The translations under genes and the position numbers were made by a program. The notes under the pieces are model-generated. The model had not been told where the DNA came from. It made no database searches and worked only from the letters and a program-made list of their open reading frames with translations. A DNA stretch of 64,000 nt from Blasia pusilla (Eukaryota > Marchantiophyta > Marchantiopsida > Blasiales): positions 26,288,001-26,352,000 of the forward strand of contig CM114271.1 of the NCBI GenBank assembly GCA_050084515.1, given 5' to 3'. Positions 37,471 to 47,572 of the stretch are shown one piece after another. Position 1 is the stretch's first letter, and every line of letters starts with the position of its first letter.

Positions 37471-37732
37471 AGAAGATCCAGATTTTGCGACGCTCGTAGG
37501 AGCACCAATCACGTTGATTAGGAGTGGCACTATGGGGGATAAGCATGAGAGAGCATTTTAGCTGCTCAAGGACCGATTGACATCCGCCCCCATAATGAGG
37601 AGACCAATCACGGGGTGTCCTTTCTAGTTGCATAGTGATTGGAGCATGTTGGGGCTTCGAGCCGTACTCACCCAACATGACGATGATGGTTGAGAGTTTG
37701 TGGTGGCTTGAGCTAATCTTTCAAACAAAATT
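37471..37732 (+). pseudogene. RT tail and start of RNase H, copy B/D
   Basis: It matches copy A 13660-13890: the end of the RT connection (EEHQSRLIRSGTMGDKHERAF-like in a broken frame), then LHSDWSMLGL and the start of AYASRSNN. It is interrupted at 37732 by foreign sequence. Confidence 0.75.
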
Positions 37733-37850
37733 TTCGTATAGTAAAATCATCCAGTGTGTAAACTCCTGTCTCTTTCAATATTAGATAGATTTTTATTAGT
37801 ATCAAGTAAAATAGCTCAAAAAAAAGGAAATTCCCATGTTTAAACCTCTT

Positions 37851-38280
37851 TATGGGTCCAGAAAGGAGTTAATAATTTTTGGGCATTTGCTTACAAGTCC
37901 ATTTTGCATGAAACTTTACTAGAGTTTAACATGCACCTTGGAGAACACGTGGCATAAATTCCAATTCAAAATGTGAAAGTTGGACAAGATGAAAAATAAA
38001 AAAAACCCAAACCATTTTGGTCTCATCGTTCGGGTCCAAAATGGACTTGCCACTTTTTGAGCTTGTGGTCCCAACTCCATTTTGCTTTAAACTTGCCAAG
38101 AGTGTTAGATGCACCTTGGAAACCATGTGGGCTAAATTTTAGCTCAAGATGGAAACGTTGGACAAGATGTCCGGTTAAAGACCATTTTTTTTCATTCAAG
38201 GTTATGTCCTTCGGGTCCAAAAGGTCATTTTAAACTTAATTTGGGATGAGACTTTGCCAAACTGAAAGATTTTATTGGGG
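37851..38280. repeat. Tandem repeat with about 180-bp unit
   Basis: Unit starts recur near 37851, 38029 and 38209, each with GGGTCCARAA. Shared interior blocks are CTCCATTTTGC, GATGCACCTTGG, and GTTGGACAAGATG. The last unit is partial. The unit length is in the range of many plant satellites, but only two and a half copies are here. Confidence 0.8.
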
Positions 38281-38309
38281 GACCATCTGCACTATTCTAT
38301 AGAATGCTA

Positions 38310-38480
38310 GAAGAGTTATTACATTACACTCTTGTAAGTAATTACACTCTCGCAATTAAATGTAAATGATATCCTACTCCCTAGAGTAAATTCATCCTTC
38401 CATAAAATTTAAACCAAATCTATTCATTCTCCATTAAAATTCAATTTCCCTTTCCATTACATATGAATCAACGCACCTCT
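38310..38480 (-). repeat. Dispersed repeat also present (inverted) at 60440-60600
   Basis: Words such as TTGTAAGTAATTACACTC, AAATGATATCCTA and CATTAAAATTCAATTTCCC occur in the same order in the reverse complement of 60600-60440. It is noncoding. Class unknown; possibly a piece of a nonautonomous DNA element. Confidence 0.65.
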
Positions 38481-39106
38481 GAATTTCTTTATCTATCATT
38501 TTCAAATTTATAGAGATTTAGTAAGATTTATATTCACCTATTGTAGTATTAAATAAAAATGAAATAACAAGTAATTTTGGTTTTCTATTCCATCCAAGTC
38601 TCTTTCAAATTCTACCCCATGCAATATTTATCAGAGGGATAAAATTCATACATCATTTATCTTTACAATTAAATTCAAACATATATTTTCCTTCATTAGT
38701 TTTGGGAAAAAAAATTCATCCCTTTTCCAATCTCCATCTTTCAATAAATAAAAGAAACTCGCTTAATTTTATAAGTTAGTAATTTTTTAGGAATCAGTAA
38801 TATAAAAAATAAATTTATATCAAACAAATCATTAAATTATGGTATCTTCCATCCTATCCAAGGATTTATAACCTAAGAGAAAAATTTAATCCATTTCATG
38901 AACTCACTTCATGGACAACATTGTTGATCGTCTCACATTCACAAGTTTCCTTAGTTGTATATTTTGAATTTTTTTATAAATGTCTTACAACAAATGAGGA
39001 GTAGCCCACAAAACATTGGGATTGAGAGGAATCTAATACTTGTGTACATAACAAAGATATAAATATCAATTCATTCTCTCTTATCTGATTCATCATCCGA
39101 TATATG
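38481..39106. other. AT-rich interval with no supported gene
   Basis: It may be a continuation of the dispersed repeat. No open frame or motif is seen before the 3' end of the zinc-cluster gene. Confidence 0.4.
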
Positions 39107-40830
39107 TTACACCGGTGTCGACGTCTCACCATTTCTTCCTCCTCTTCCCCTAGCTCTAGTCACGCACGTCCCACCTCCATGAGGAACAATCCTTTCCAAC
39201 TCAACATCACCTTCACCATCATCAGTTTCTTGTGTTTGTTGTGTCGAAAACATCTCCCACTCTCTCTCGAAGAATCCAAAGAGTTCCTCCTGCATTCGAC
39301 GAGGAAAGTAGTATGTTCGAGGATATCCGCTTTCAGTCTTTTGAGGAATATCTTGCCATAAGAAAGGTGGCAAGATCAATATGAGTCTCCTCAAAACAAG
39401 CTCATCCATCAATGGATTTTGATAATGGTTAAGCACAAGTTGTCAAGTTGTGTTGAGGGCGTCTCAAACTTCTTGTGATTTCAACCCTCAAGCACAGAAG
39501 AAGTTTTCCGCCTCTCGATTTTTGGAGATCAATGGCTTTTCCGTGGATGAGCTCTACTTGATCGTACATGTTAATCCACCAGACCAACCACGCTCGCATT
39601 GCGGGATCAATCCTCTGTTGGCGACGGATTTTCGCTTGAATCACCATGTCTATGTTCACTTCGGGGTTATAGTTCGATCGAAAGCTACGATATCCCAAAT
39701 TGGAAGTGAAAATTTCTTGCTCTTGGGTTAATTTATGATAAGTGGATGGTGCATTGCCATCAGGAGTGCGGAAAGATATGCCGAAAAGGTGATAGAGTCT
39801 TCTTGACCAAGCTTGTCTACAAGTTGGACAATTGTGAGATAGTAGCTTGGCCTTTTGAAGACAATATGGATGCCAATAACAAGCTTTACATGTGCCTATC
39901 ACGTAGCAACCTTCTGCATCAATGGGGTTGAAGCATATCGTGTATTTGGGCCAGTGTTTTGGCGTGAGGGTCCCTCCTTCACATACTGTGATTGCCTTCA
40001 TCCAATCCGAAAGATCTTGCACTGTTTCGGATTAAGAGGCATCGGTGCCAACATCATAGAGGCATAGTTCGCAGCGTTTGAATCTATGATATTGTCCCAT
40101 GTTGCGTGTAGAGCAGGAGGCCACAACTCCTCGATAGGTTGGAATAAGATTATATCAACCTCCTTCATGAAACGACCCTCAAGTAGGATTGTCTCAAGGG
40201 TGAATTCTCCCACGTTACCTCTTGCTCTCCATCGCAATAATTCATCCATCTCTTGTTGTCGTCTTGCCGTGATGTTCTCATATGCTCTCCTCCACTGCTC
40301 TTTGTGGTCAACCATTACAACTCTTTGCCTTTTATGGAGGTCATCTATGGAGAAAGATTCATTCAAATGCCTCTACATCTCTTTCTTCAATCTCATGTGC
40401 TCCTCATATAGTTGTTCATACTTCCCCTTCAAAACTTGAATCCTGCGGCCAAATCAAAATTGAGTTGGGAATTTGTCATTAAACTCTCCAACTGTGATGA
40501 ATGAGACATTACCTCGCTATTATCCGGAGCACTCTCCCCACAAAAGGTTTGGAGAGGAGCATTGCTATGTATAGTGCAATACATAGCAATGCTCTCCCCG
40601 AAATCATCAAAGCTTGTACAATGACCTACACAGAGGTCATTCAAACCATCTTGTCTATCCTCCGCCCCCATGTGTACTCGCTCTTCATCTCCACTCTCGT
40701 CTTGTATATACTCTTCAGCATGACTATTTCTTCTTTGACCATCCAAGGAAGATAGTATGGCTCTAAGGCTCCTTGACAATCCACCTTGCTGATAATGGCG
40801 TGACGACGCTCGTGGTGATGAAGCTTCCAC
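39107..40830 (-). pseudogene. Unrecognised protein with RING-like zinc cluster
   Basis: Minus-strand open frames follow each other with only small shifts: 40830-40429 (Ser/Arg-rich, acidic N-terminus), a KGKYEQLYEEHMRLKKEM coiled-coil-like stretch near 40400, 40366-39998, 40022-39429 and 39436-39107. At about residues 25-70 of the 197-codon segment there is a Cys/His cluster: C...GTCKACYWHPYCL...HNCPTCRQAW (C-x2-C-x3-H-x2-C, then C-x2-C), like one side of a RING or PHD fold. The C-terminus is acidic then Arg/Gly-rich. Joined, it would be roughly 560 residues with three or four frame breaks. I do not know the family. It may be the gene of the element that split copy B/D, or a captured host gene. 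Confidence 0.6.
40551..40598. repeat. Inverted repeat of about 16-18 bp
   Basis: The arms around AGCATTGCTATGTAT (to 40573) and its complement (to about 40597) flank a 6-base loop. It lies within the N-terminal part of the zinc-cluster gene, in the region of a frame break, and may be a local inverted duplication that damaged the gene. Confidence 0.75.
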
Positions 40831-40939
40831 TCTTGCTCGTTTAAAGTGTTACCGTGGATTTCAACAATCTTCTTCTCTTGGCTCTTATCTCTTTGAATTC
40901 GTGAAGATTTCTCGTCCACATCGCCATATTGGATATGCA

Positions 40940-41345
40940 GGCCTGACGTAGCCCATGTGCGGGTCCGCGAGCCCCTACCCTCCACCCCCCCTTGCGGGCC
41001 CGCTCTACATCCTGCGCGGGGGCTTTATGGCCTACATACGCGTCCACGATGCCCACCCCCTGGGTCTGTGAGCCCTCCCTCGTCCATATGTGGGCCTGCA
41101 AGGCCCCGCCCCTACACCCGCATATGAGCCCATGAGCCCGCATGCAGGCCTGTCGTAGGCCGCGTGCGGCCCGTGAGCCTGAGTGCCCCCGCCTCCCCCC
41201 CCATGGGCCCGCCGTTCCGGTGAACCCCGCGGGGATACGTGGCGGCCTCGGAGTGGCTGGGCCAAGTTCAAATTGGCCCCAACTTCCTCCCCTTCCCCCT
41301 TTTTTCCCTTTGGAGTAGAATCCATAAGGGAAGGGGCCCATAAGA
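40940..41345. other. GC-rich island
   Basis: This block is strikingly GC-rich against a strongly AT-rich background, with many GGGCCY, GCGGGC and CpG words. The motif GGCYTACGWCAGGCCTGCAT occurs near 41140-41165 and again near 40935-40958 on the minus strand. A Gly/Arg-rich minus-strand open frame crosses it (41353-40841), but that is expected from composition. It lies directly upstream of the minus-strand zinc-cluster gene and could be its promoter, or a foreign repeat. It abuts the family N LTR. Confidence 0.7.
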
Positions 41346-41399
41346 GGCCCCAAATATTTACATATGGGGGGAGTTAAAGAGTACGTTACCTAATTATCA

Positions 41400-42425
41400 C
41401 TTATTCTCCATATTTATTCAGTTTTTTAGTGATATTTTGGATTAGGCTCCAAAAGTTTCCGAACTTTAGGAAAAGAGATAACAAAAGAAGATGGAATTAT
41501 AAAAGTAAAGGAGTGGGGTTGGTGACTAGGCTAGTTGGGGTAATTTAGAAGATATGAAGTGAGTAAAGGAGGATTTTTTGGAAGAGTTAAGAGGTAATCT
41601 ACTTGTGGCAAAATTTGATCAACTAAGCCTTGATAGGAAGCCATATGGCACAAGATCAAATTAGCTTTTGGATCTCTTGTGAGTATATCAAGAGGATGGA
41701 CCTTTAAGGATTTATTACCTTCTACTTCATATCTTGAGTTTTCTCGTGTCACTCTTTAATGGATGGTTTTGGGATTGCTTGCTCTTCCAATGAGAGTGGA
41801 TTACCCTTCTTGGGAGAGTAACTTGACCATGATCTAGTCTTTGAAAGGATTCTAGAGTGTGGTATGTGTGGAGATGAGAAACTTGTCACCTTAGGAGAGT
41901 TTGGTCATACTAGAAATAGTGGATGGTTTGGTTTGTTATTTTCCCAATGAGACTGGATTACACCTCTTGGGAGAGCAATCCTGCCATAACCCATTATAGA
42001 AGAGAGTAGAGGATGTTCGTCAAGTATGGATAAGGATGAAACACGAGTTGTACCGGATTTTCCTTTCCTTCATCCGTATTGTGACAAGATTCTCTTTGTA
42101 GGTAGGCATTGGTTCACTCGCCATCTAGTTTATCGCTTTGGGGAGGCGTTTAAGAACTAAGTCATGCAATTTCCAACTCCGATGATTCTTCCTATAATCA
42201 CGTGCGAAAGGATATGGGATTGTACTTTGTATGTCCTTATATAGTAATCCATGGATGTCAAAAGGCCTGCTCAAGTAGGATTTAACAGTAGTTGTGATAT
42301 TTTTCTTATGTACAAATGTAAAGTACTTTAGACAAACTTCATAGTTAGGAATTTCAGGATTCCATGTTATGAAAAAAGTGATGGCCTTGGCACTACCATT
42401 CGTGATTCTTGTCGTGAGAGAATGG
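41400..42425 (+). repeat. Family N LTR (plus strand)
   Basis: It aligns with the reverse complement of 19070-20180 from CCGAACTTTAGGAAAAGAGAT to ACTACCATTCGTGATTCTTGTCG. It includes GTCCTTATATAGTAATCCATGG, a likely TATA-type core promoter at about 42236-42252. No family N coding sequence adjoins it directly. The nearest is the protease-RT fragment at 45130, beyond copy D. Either a solo LTR or a 5' LTR separated from its body. Confidence 0.7.
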
Positions 42426-42544
42426 AGGCTTTACATAATAATTCTGTATTGAAAGAGGAGAACTTCTTGTAGATTTTGATTTGCATCAACCACGTCTATT
42501 GGATCTAGAAGGTCTCCCATTACTCGAAGAAAGACTCTCCATAT

Positions 42545-43800
42545 GACAACGATGTAGAGACAAAGTAAAGCTCGTATGAGGATGAGTACTTGGCTATAGT
42601 ATGCGTTGTCGCGCATTTCATGTGTTATTTATTCAGTTACCCCTTTACCATCATTACTAATCATCAGCCACTTAAGTGGTTGATGGAGAGTCCTTTAATC
42701 TAGAGCCGATGAGGAGACGACAGGTGACAGGTGGCGGACATATTCATGACGATGAAGTAGTCTTGGAGTGCTTGCGTATTGGCAGCGTTGCCACCACAAT
42801 GGGTGCTAGAGAGCGGGATCGGATCCTAAAATGAGCCAAACAATTTCAGTGGGAGGGGACACATGTAATGCGAGTTTGGGAGGATGGTAGAGTCCGTGTA
42901 GTGCCATATACTTCCGATCATGGGTTAGGGTTATAGATGGAGTTTGGATTTTGCAAAACCGTAACCTTTGACGGAATGCCATAGTCGTTATGTGTTGGTG
43001 ATGGTCCGACACTTCTCAAAATGGATAGAGTTGATTGTATTTCCTCACAAAGCGAGTGAGGTAGTAGCGGATGCCTTCCTAGATTTATTGCTCAGTCATC
43101 ACGATGCATTAGCTGAGGTGTTGACACACCAGGGTACACAATTTTGCGGGGAGTTTCAGACCTTGTGTGATCGGGTGCGGATCAACCATCGCACCACTTT
43201 GCGAGATCATCCTAAGAGGGATGGACTAGCGGAGAGGGTTGTGCAAACGGTGAAGATAGGATTGCGCAAGTATGGCTTGTAGAGAGGTCATCTAGGAGAT
43301 TGGGACCTTGAGTTACCGTGGTTGGCGATGGGATACACATTGAGCAAACATGCCTCCTTAGCGTCTTTCTCACCGTACTTGCTACTTTATGACTGAGAGC
43401 CGGATTTTCCTGTGGCCATTCGTCAAGATGTTGGTGAGGTGAGGTGTTAAACCTTGATGACCATGATGTATGGATGCAAGAATGTTCTCAGAGGGTTGAG
43501 TTGTTTCGAAGAGTGATACCCATGATGTTTGAGAACTTGATGACTATGCAATATTGGGATAAATTGAGGTATGTGACTATTCAGGAAGGTGGTTATCGAC
43601 CTACTATCCAGAGGTTTCATAAGGGAGACTATATCTACTTGCAGCAGAGGGCACCTACAATATTGGATGTGACTTCAAGGCGCACTATCTTGAGAGTGGG
43701 TGAGATTCTGCCATCTGTTGTTCTCTAATTGGAGGGACCTGATGGTATGGTTTGGAAGGACGATGTGCATAATTTTCTGCCATGTCACCTTCCTAACATT
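42545..43800 (+). pseudogene. RNase H remnant and integrase, copy B/D
   Basis: The RNase H remnant at 42560-42690 encodes a DHQPLKWLMES-type C-terminal motif. A deletion of roughly 210 bp relative to copy A near 42910 removes the HHCC region. The integrase core is at 42960-43282, with VLVMVRHFSKW, the second-Asp position mutated (VLTHQGTQF, Asp to His) and RDGLAERVVQ. The C-terminal tail continues to 43800. The catalytic change and the deletions make it inactive. Confidence 0.8.
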
Positions 43801-43839
43801 GATGGTACAATTGATCCAAGCTTAACAATAGTTCATGTA

Positions 43840-43985
43840 GGGTTGCGAGGTATGTTGCGTGATTCCACCCGTGGTGCAGCCACCATGCTAGTTTGTGATG
43901 AGTGTTCGAGAGGATCGCATATGGCATGTCTAAAGCCACCTCTCACTAGGGTCCCTCGATGATGCTGGATGAATCTCATATAAAC
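43840..43985 (+). pseudogene. C-terminal PHD-finger-like module, copy B/D
   Basis: It encodes MLVCDECSRGSHMACLKPPLTRVP near 43886-43960, then a stop and a changed end (CWMNL), so the final C-x2-C is lost. The upstream Cys pair is also absent (MLRDSTRG). The position after integrase is the same as in copies A and C. Confidence 0.75.
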
Positions 43986-44164
43986 ATAGAGAAGGCTGTT
44001 CTAGATTCCAACTTGTGTGAGTGATATGGATGACAAGGAGGCGACTAACAAGCAGCCCATATGAGCACCCGACCTTTTTGCTCTTTGCGTCCGAGAGATG
44101 TATGTGATGGTAGGTAGGGATAGATGGCTATATGGAGTTAGAGGGACCTAACCACCAACTAGGG

Positions 44165-44850
44165 GGATAATTGGAGATATTTTGTAACTTCTCGTCTCGT
44201 TGTTTGGATGCCATACGTTAGCATGGGATTGTGTGTGTTTCTGTGTGTGTTCGGTGATAGCGATGTATATGCGTATGACAACTGTCACGTCTTTTAGGAT
44301 AGATAAAGGAGATCTAATACACCGCCTTCAAAGATACTAGAGGGCAACCGAAGGAGGTCGAGGATGACGAGTTGAGGCCACGGCCGCGAGTAACCTGAGA
44401 GAGCAAGTTTCCCCTTTGGGGTATAGTTGACTTTCCACTTTGGAAGTGGCCCTTGACCTGCCATAGTAGTTCAAGGGCCAAGAAGGTGACTTGCAAGCAT
44501 AATTTATTGAGGAGAAAGCTTGGGAGAGGGAAGGGGCTATATCTCCAAGAGAGAGAGTTTGAGAGCTCATTTTCTCTTTGTTGAAGCTCTTGGCATGAGG
44601 CGGTAGAGCTATGGTCTTGCTTGGCTTGCGTGTGTAACCCAAGCCTCTTATTAGGAGAGTACACCATGACATGAGAGAGAGTGCACACCGTGGAGAACTT
44701 GGTGTGAGATGTTGAGAGAGATCTACTTGATTTATTAGAGATATTTTGGTACTTCTTGTCTCGTTGTTCGGATGCTATGAGTTAGCATGGGACCGTGCGT
44801 ATTTATGTGTATGTTCAATGATAACAATGTGTATGCGTATGACAACCTCT
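44165..44850 (+). repeat. Block X, 3' LTR, block X of copy B/D
   Basis: The first X block (GAGATATTTTGTAACTTCT...GTATGACAAC) spans 44172-44282. The LTR begins TGTCACG at 44283 and runs to about 44736, with a scrambled section near 44320-44400. A second X block spans about 44738-44850 and ends GTATGACAAC. This is the same order as at the 3' end of copy A. Confidence 0.8.
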
Positions 44851-45129
44851 TCAAGTATCACATCACGTTTGACAACACCAACGCTCCTCCACAAGTGGTT
44901 TCATGAGCTACCACAGCTAGAGGGAAGCACTTTGAAACGTTCTCAAGTAGAGGGATAGGAAAAACTAGGGGAAAAAAATCCTCTATTCATGCGGTATAGC
45001 TAGAGAAGCACATTGACCGACATTGCACTTAATTTCCAAAACCTACTTGATTTAGTTAGGGGGATAGCGCAAGTGCAAGTAGCAACAACCCAGGTGAGCA
45101 TCGTGCGAGGGAAGTAAAGAGGGAGAGCT

Positions 45130-45600
45130 CGAGCGCATACAGGAGCGCTAAAACTTGGAGTTCCATTTGGCTCACTCCAAGAGTCAGTTCATGCTCTTGT
45201 TGATCATGGTTTGAAGATCGACATCATGTCGCAAAGTATATACAACAAAGGGATGTGGCCAATTGATACAAGGTCTGGATGGATACTACGTGGGGCTAAT
45301 AACCAAAAAGGTGAACTCTACGGTGCTTGTCCTACAGTCAAAATTTGTATCGGAGATGTGTTGATTGAGCAAAATTTCTTTCTTCTGAATGGAGCTTCTT
45401 ATCGTGTGATTCTTGGACAACCTTACATCACAGCATCTAGAATGGAGACCAAAGTCATGGATGATGGGTCTTACTAAGACCGTATTAGAAGTGAGGATGG
45501 AACGAGATCAATTCAATTCCTTATTCTACGATTAGGTTATGAAAGGAATAGAGAGAAGTTGAGAGATGGTCCTATGAAGGAAGAGAGTTGGGAGTTTTTG
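45130..45600 (+). pseudogene. Family N protease
   Basis: An open frame at 45211-45477 and its upstream extension encode ALVDHGLKIDIMS, the aspartic protease active-site region (D-H-G in place of the usual D-S/T-G), then KICIGDVLIEQNFF and VILGQPYITASRMETKV, the flap and ILG motifs of retroviral-like proteases. Sequence continues to 45600 and stops. The active-site Ser/Thr to His change may be ancestral or a decay mutation. Confidence 0.75.
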
Positions 45601-45779
45601 GATTTTTAGTAAGCACTCCTTTAGAGCGAGAATATGGGGGTACAGAGAAAATAAAGAGTTTTCCGCTAGAAGAGGGGGAAGAATCATATATGTTTAGGTG
45701 TGGGTTTTCTCAATGTTTTTCTTCGTGATCGAGTAGATTCCAAATGATGAAAGAAATGAATGAAAAGAAAATACGATTT

Positions 45780-46460
45780 ATGAAGACAAAAAAAAGGTTT
45801 GTTAAAATGTGAGGGTGTTCTATCAGATGAAGAGTTCATTAGTGGGATGTATAAAGAAGAGGGTTTTGGAGATAGTCTTGAAGAGGTGTTGACCCAAATA
45901 AGCTTTGATTTGTTTGATACAAGTGTGATTACAATTCACACGCGTAAGTTACATGAAGAAATATCAAGGTTTATGGAAGGAGAAAATGGATATGAATCTA
46001 CGAAGAAGGAAGCGAGATGGGTTCAAGTTTGAGGCAGACGAACATCCCATGAGGGCACGAGTGCACAAAAAATACAAGACGATGATCTGGAAGGTCAAAC
46101 CAATGGCTACTCAACTACCAGATGGTTGTGGGAAACAAGTAGAAGGTGAATCAATGGAGCCAAATCTTTGGGATGTAAAGAATATAGGATACAAGGTCAC
46201 ACAACAGACGATAGCTTGTCTGCAAATAGGAGGGGGTGAGTTTCTCACATAAATTGAAAGAAAAAGCTTTCGGGAGATGTTAAGGAGACATGGTAAGGTC
46301 TTCTATTTTACTACACAAGAAATTGGTTTTGTAGACACAAGTGTGGTGACACTGATGGTAATTTTCACAGTTCCACATGTACCTTGGGATTTGAAACCCA
46401 TACCAATACCAGGAGCTATTATTCCCACAATGATTAAGTTATTGAAGAAGAAGATGTAGA
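45780..46460 (+). pseudogene. Family N protease-RT linker
   Basis: Two overlapping frames (45799-46032 and 45953-46252) and 46277-46459 form a continuous region upstream of RT. They include SDEEFISG, a KLHEEISRFMEGENGYES stretch, an ACLQIGGGEFLT block and VPHVPWDLKPIPIPGAI. The last block leads into the RT fingers region. I recognise it as the conserved pre-RT part of this gypsy type, without a separate domain name. Frameshifts and a stop at 46459 interrupt it. Confidence 0.6.
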
Positions 46461-46539
46461 TGGGGATCTTAGAGCAATTTATGGGGCCTTACGCAAGTTG
46501 ATGGTTCACTACGCAGAAGAAATCATGAGCTCTCCTGTT

Positions 46540-47104
46540 CATTCAAGATATGCAACCGGGAAATAAGATAACCATTCAAAATATGGGAGCATGGCCAGCC
46601 TAGAATAGATGAAGTTGCAGAAGCTTTTGCAGCCCGTGCTTTTTTTTCTGTAGGAGATTTACACTCAAGATATGATCAATTCCAATTAACTATGGAGAGT
46701 AGAGATATGACCCTTATACACACTCCACTTGGGCTTGTAAGAATGTGCACATTACCTCACGGAGTAACAAATTCTCTTGCTTAAATGCAAAGTGCAATAA
46801 ATAAGATTTTGAGAAAATTCATTCTTGAGAAAACTATTCCTTTTATAGATGATATTCCTATAAAAGCATGTGCAATAGAAGAAAGAATTCAGAGGGTTGT
46901 TAAAGATGGATGTAGAAAGTTTGTGTCTAATCATATTTGTGATGTAGATAGGATCCTAACGAGACTAGAAGAGGTCAATCTTACTCTTTATGGAAAAAAG
47001 TGTAGCTTTGGGGTTCCTTAGATTGTGGTAGTGGGTCATCTTTGTGGAGAGTTTGGCTGAAAACCAAATCCAACATAGTTGATGTCAGCGGGACCTTCAA
47101 GGGC
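46540..47104 (+). pseudogene. Family N reverse transcriptase, truncated by copy C
   Basis: It reads SVGDLHSRYDQFQLTMESRD (46640-46710), HTPLGLVRMCTLPHGVTNS, then the active site F-I-D-D-I-P-I-K at about 46841-46866 (F-x-D-D form), and LTRLEEVNLTLYGKKCSFGVP, then VVVGHLCGEFG. The frame is recognisable up to about 47100 (KPNPT), where the 3' LTR of minus-strand copy C begins. RNase H and integrase of this copy are not found on the far side of copy C. Confidence 0.85.
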
Positions 47105-47572
47105 ACTCTCACATATCTCTCTCAATGTCAGATCAAACCCACTCTTCTAATTATAGGCTTGGGTTACACACACAAGGCAAGCAAGACCAAAGCTTTGCCG
47201 CCTCATGCCGAGAGGTTCAACAGAGAGAGAATGAGCTCTCAAGCTCTCTCTCCTTGAGGTATACCCCTCCCCTCTCCCAACCTCTCTCCATGGTAACATA
47301 TGCGCCCAAGTCACCTCCTTGGCTCTTGACATGATGTAGGAGATCAAGGGACACTTAACAAAAATAAGAAGTCGATCATAGAATCAAAATGGTACTTACC
47401 TAAAATAGTAAGTTCCTCAATATGGCTCCAAATGAGCCCAAACGAAGGGGAAACCTACTCTCTCAGGTTTCTTGGGGCCTTAGCAAGTCATCCTCAACCT
47501 ATTGAGCCTGCCCTACACTACTCACGAAGGTGCTCTACTAGATCTCTCCGATTTATCCTAAAAGACGTGACA
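47105..47572 (-). repeat. 3' LTR of copy C
   Basis: The LTR start TGTCACG (minus) is at 47572-47566. Block X precedes it at about 47690-47573. The LTR runs to about 47105, where family N RT sequence resumes. Unlike copies A and D there is no second X block. Confidence 0.8.

Larger units (their letters stand above)
34010..37732 (+). mobile_element. Family M copy B/D, 5' part (5'-truncated, internally deleted)
   Basis: It starts within the leader (matches copy A from about 8250), so the 5' LTR is missing. It then contains Gag, the protease linker and the first half of the methyltransferase. A deletion removes the rest of the methyltransferase and RT (copy A about 11800-13680), followed by the start of RNase H. 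The match to copy A stops at 37732 in the AYASRSNN region of RNase H and resumes at 42545, so this and 42545-44850 were one element. Confidence 0.85.
37733..42544. mobile_element. 4.8-kb insertion splitting copy B/D
   Basis: The flanks join without loss in the copy A alignment, with short similar ends (AAACAAAATT left, ACAACGATG right). Content: about 180-bp tandem repeats, a repeat shared with 60 kb, a minus-strand zinc-cluster gene, a GC-rich island and a family N LTR. The ends show a weak inverted similarity (CTCTTTCAATA near 37770 and its complement near 42450). This is too weak to call terminal repeats. Its class is unknown, and it may itself be composite. Confidence 0.65.
42545..44850 (+). 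mobile_element. Family M copy B/D, 3' part
   Basis: It resumes in RNase H exactly where 37732 stopped. It then carries a truncated RNase H, an integrase lacking most of its zinc-binding domain, the PHD-like module, block X, the 3' LTR and a second block X. It ends at 44850, immediately before family N sequence. Confidence 0.85.

Noticed and set aside
40841-41353. 170-codon Gly/Arg-rich minus-strand open frame as a real protein start
   Set aside because: It crosses the GC-rich island, where long open frames arise from composition; no motif, and the frame does not continue into the zinc-cluster gene.
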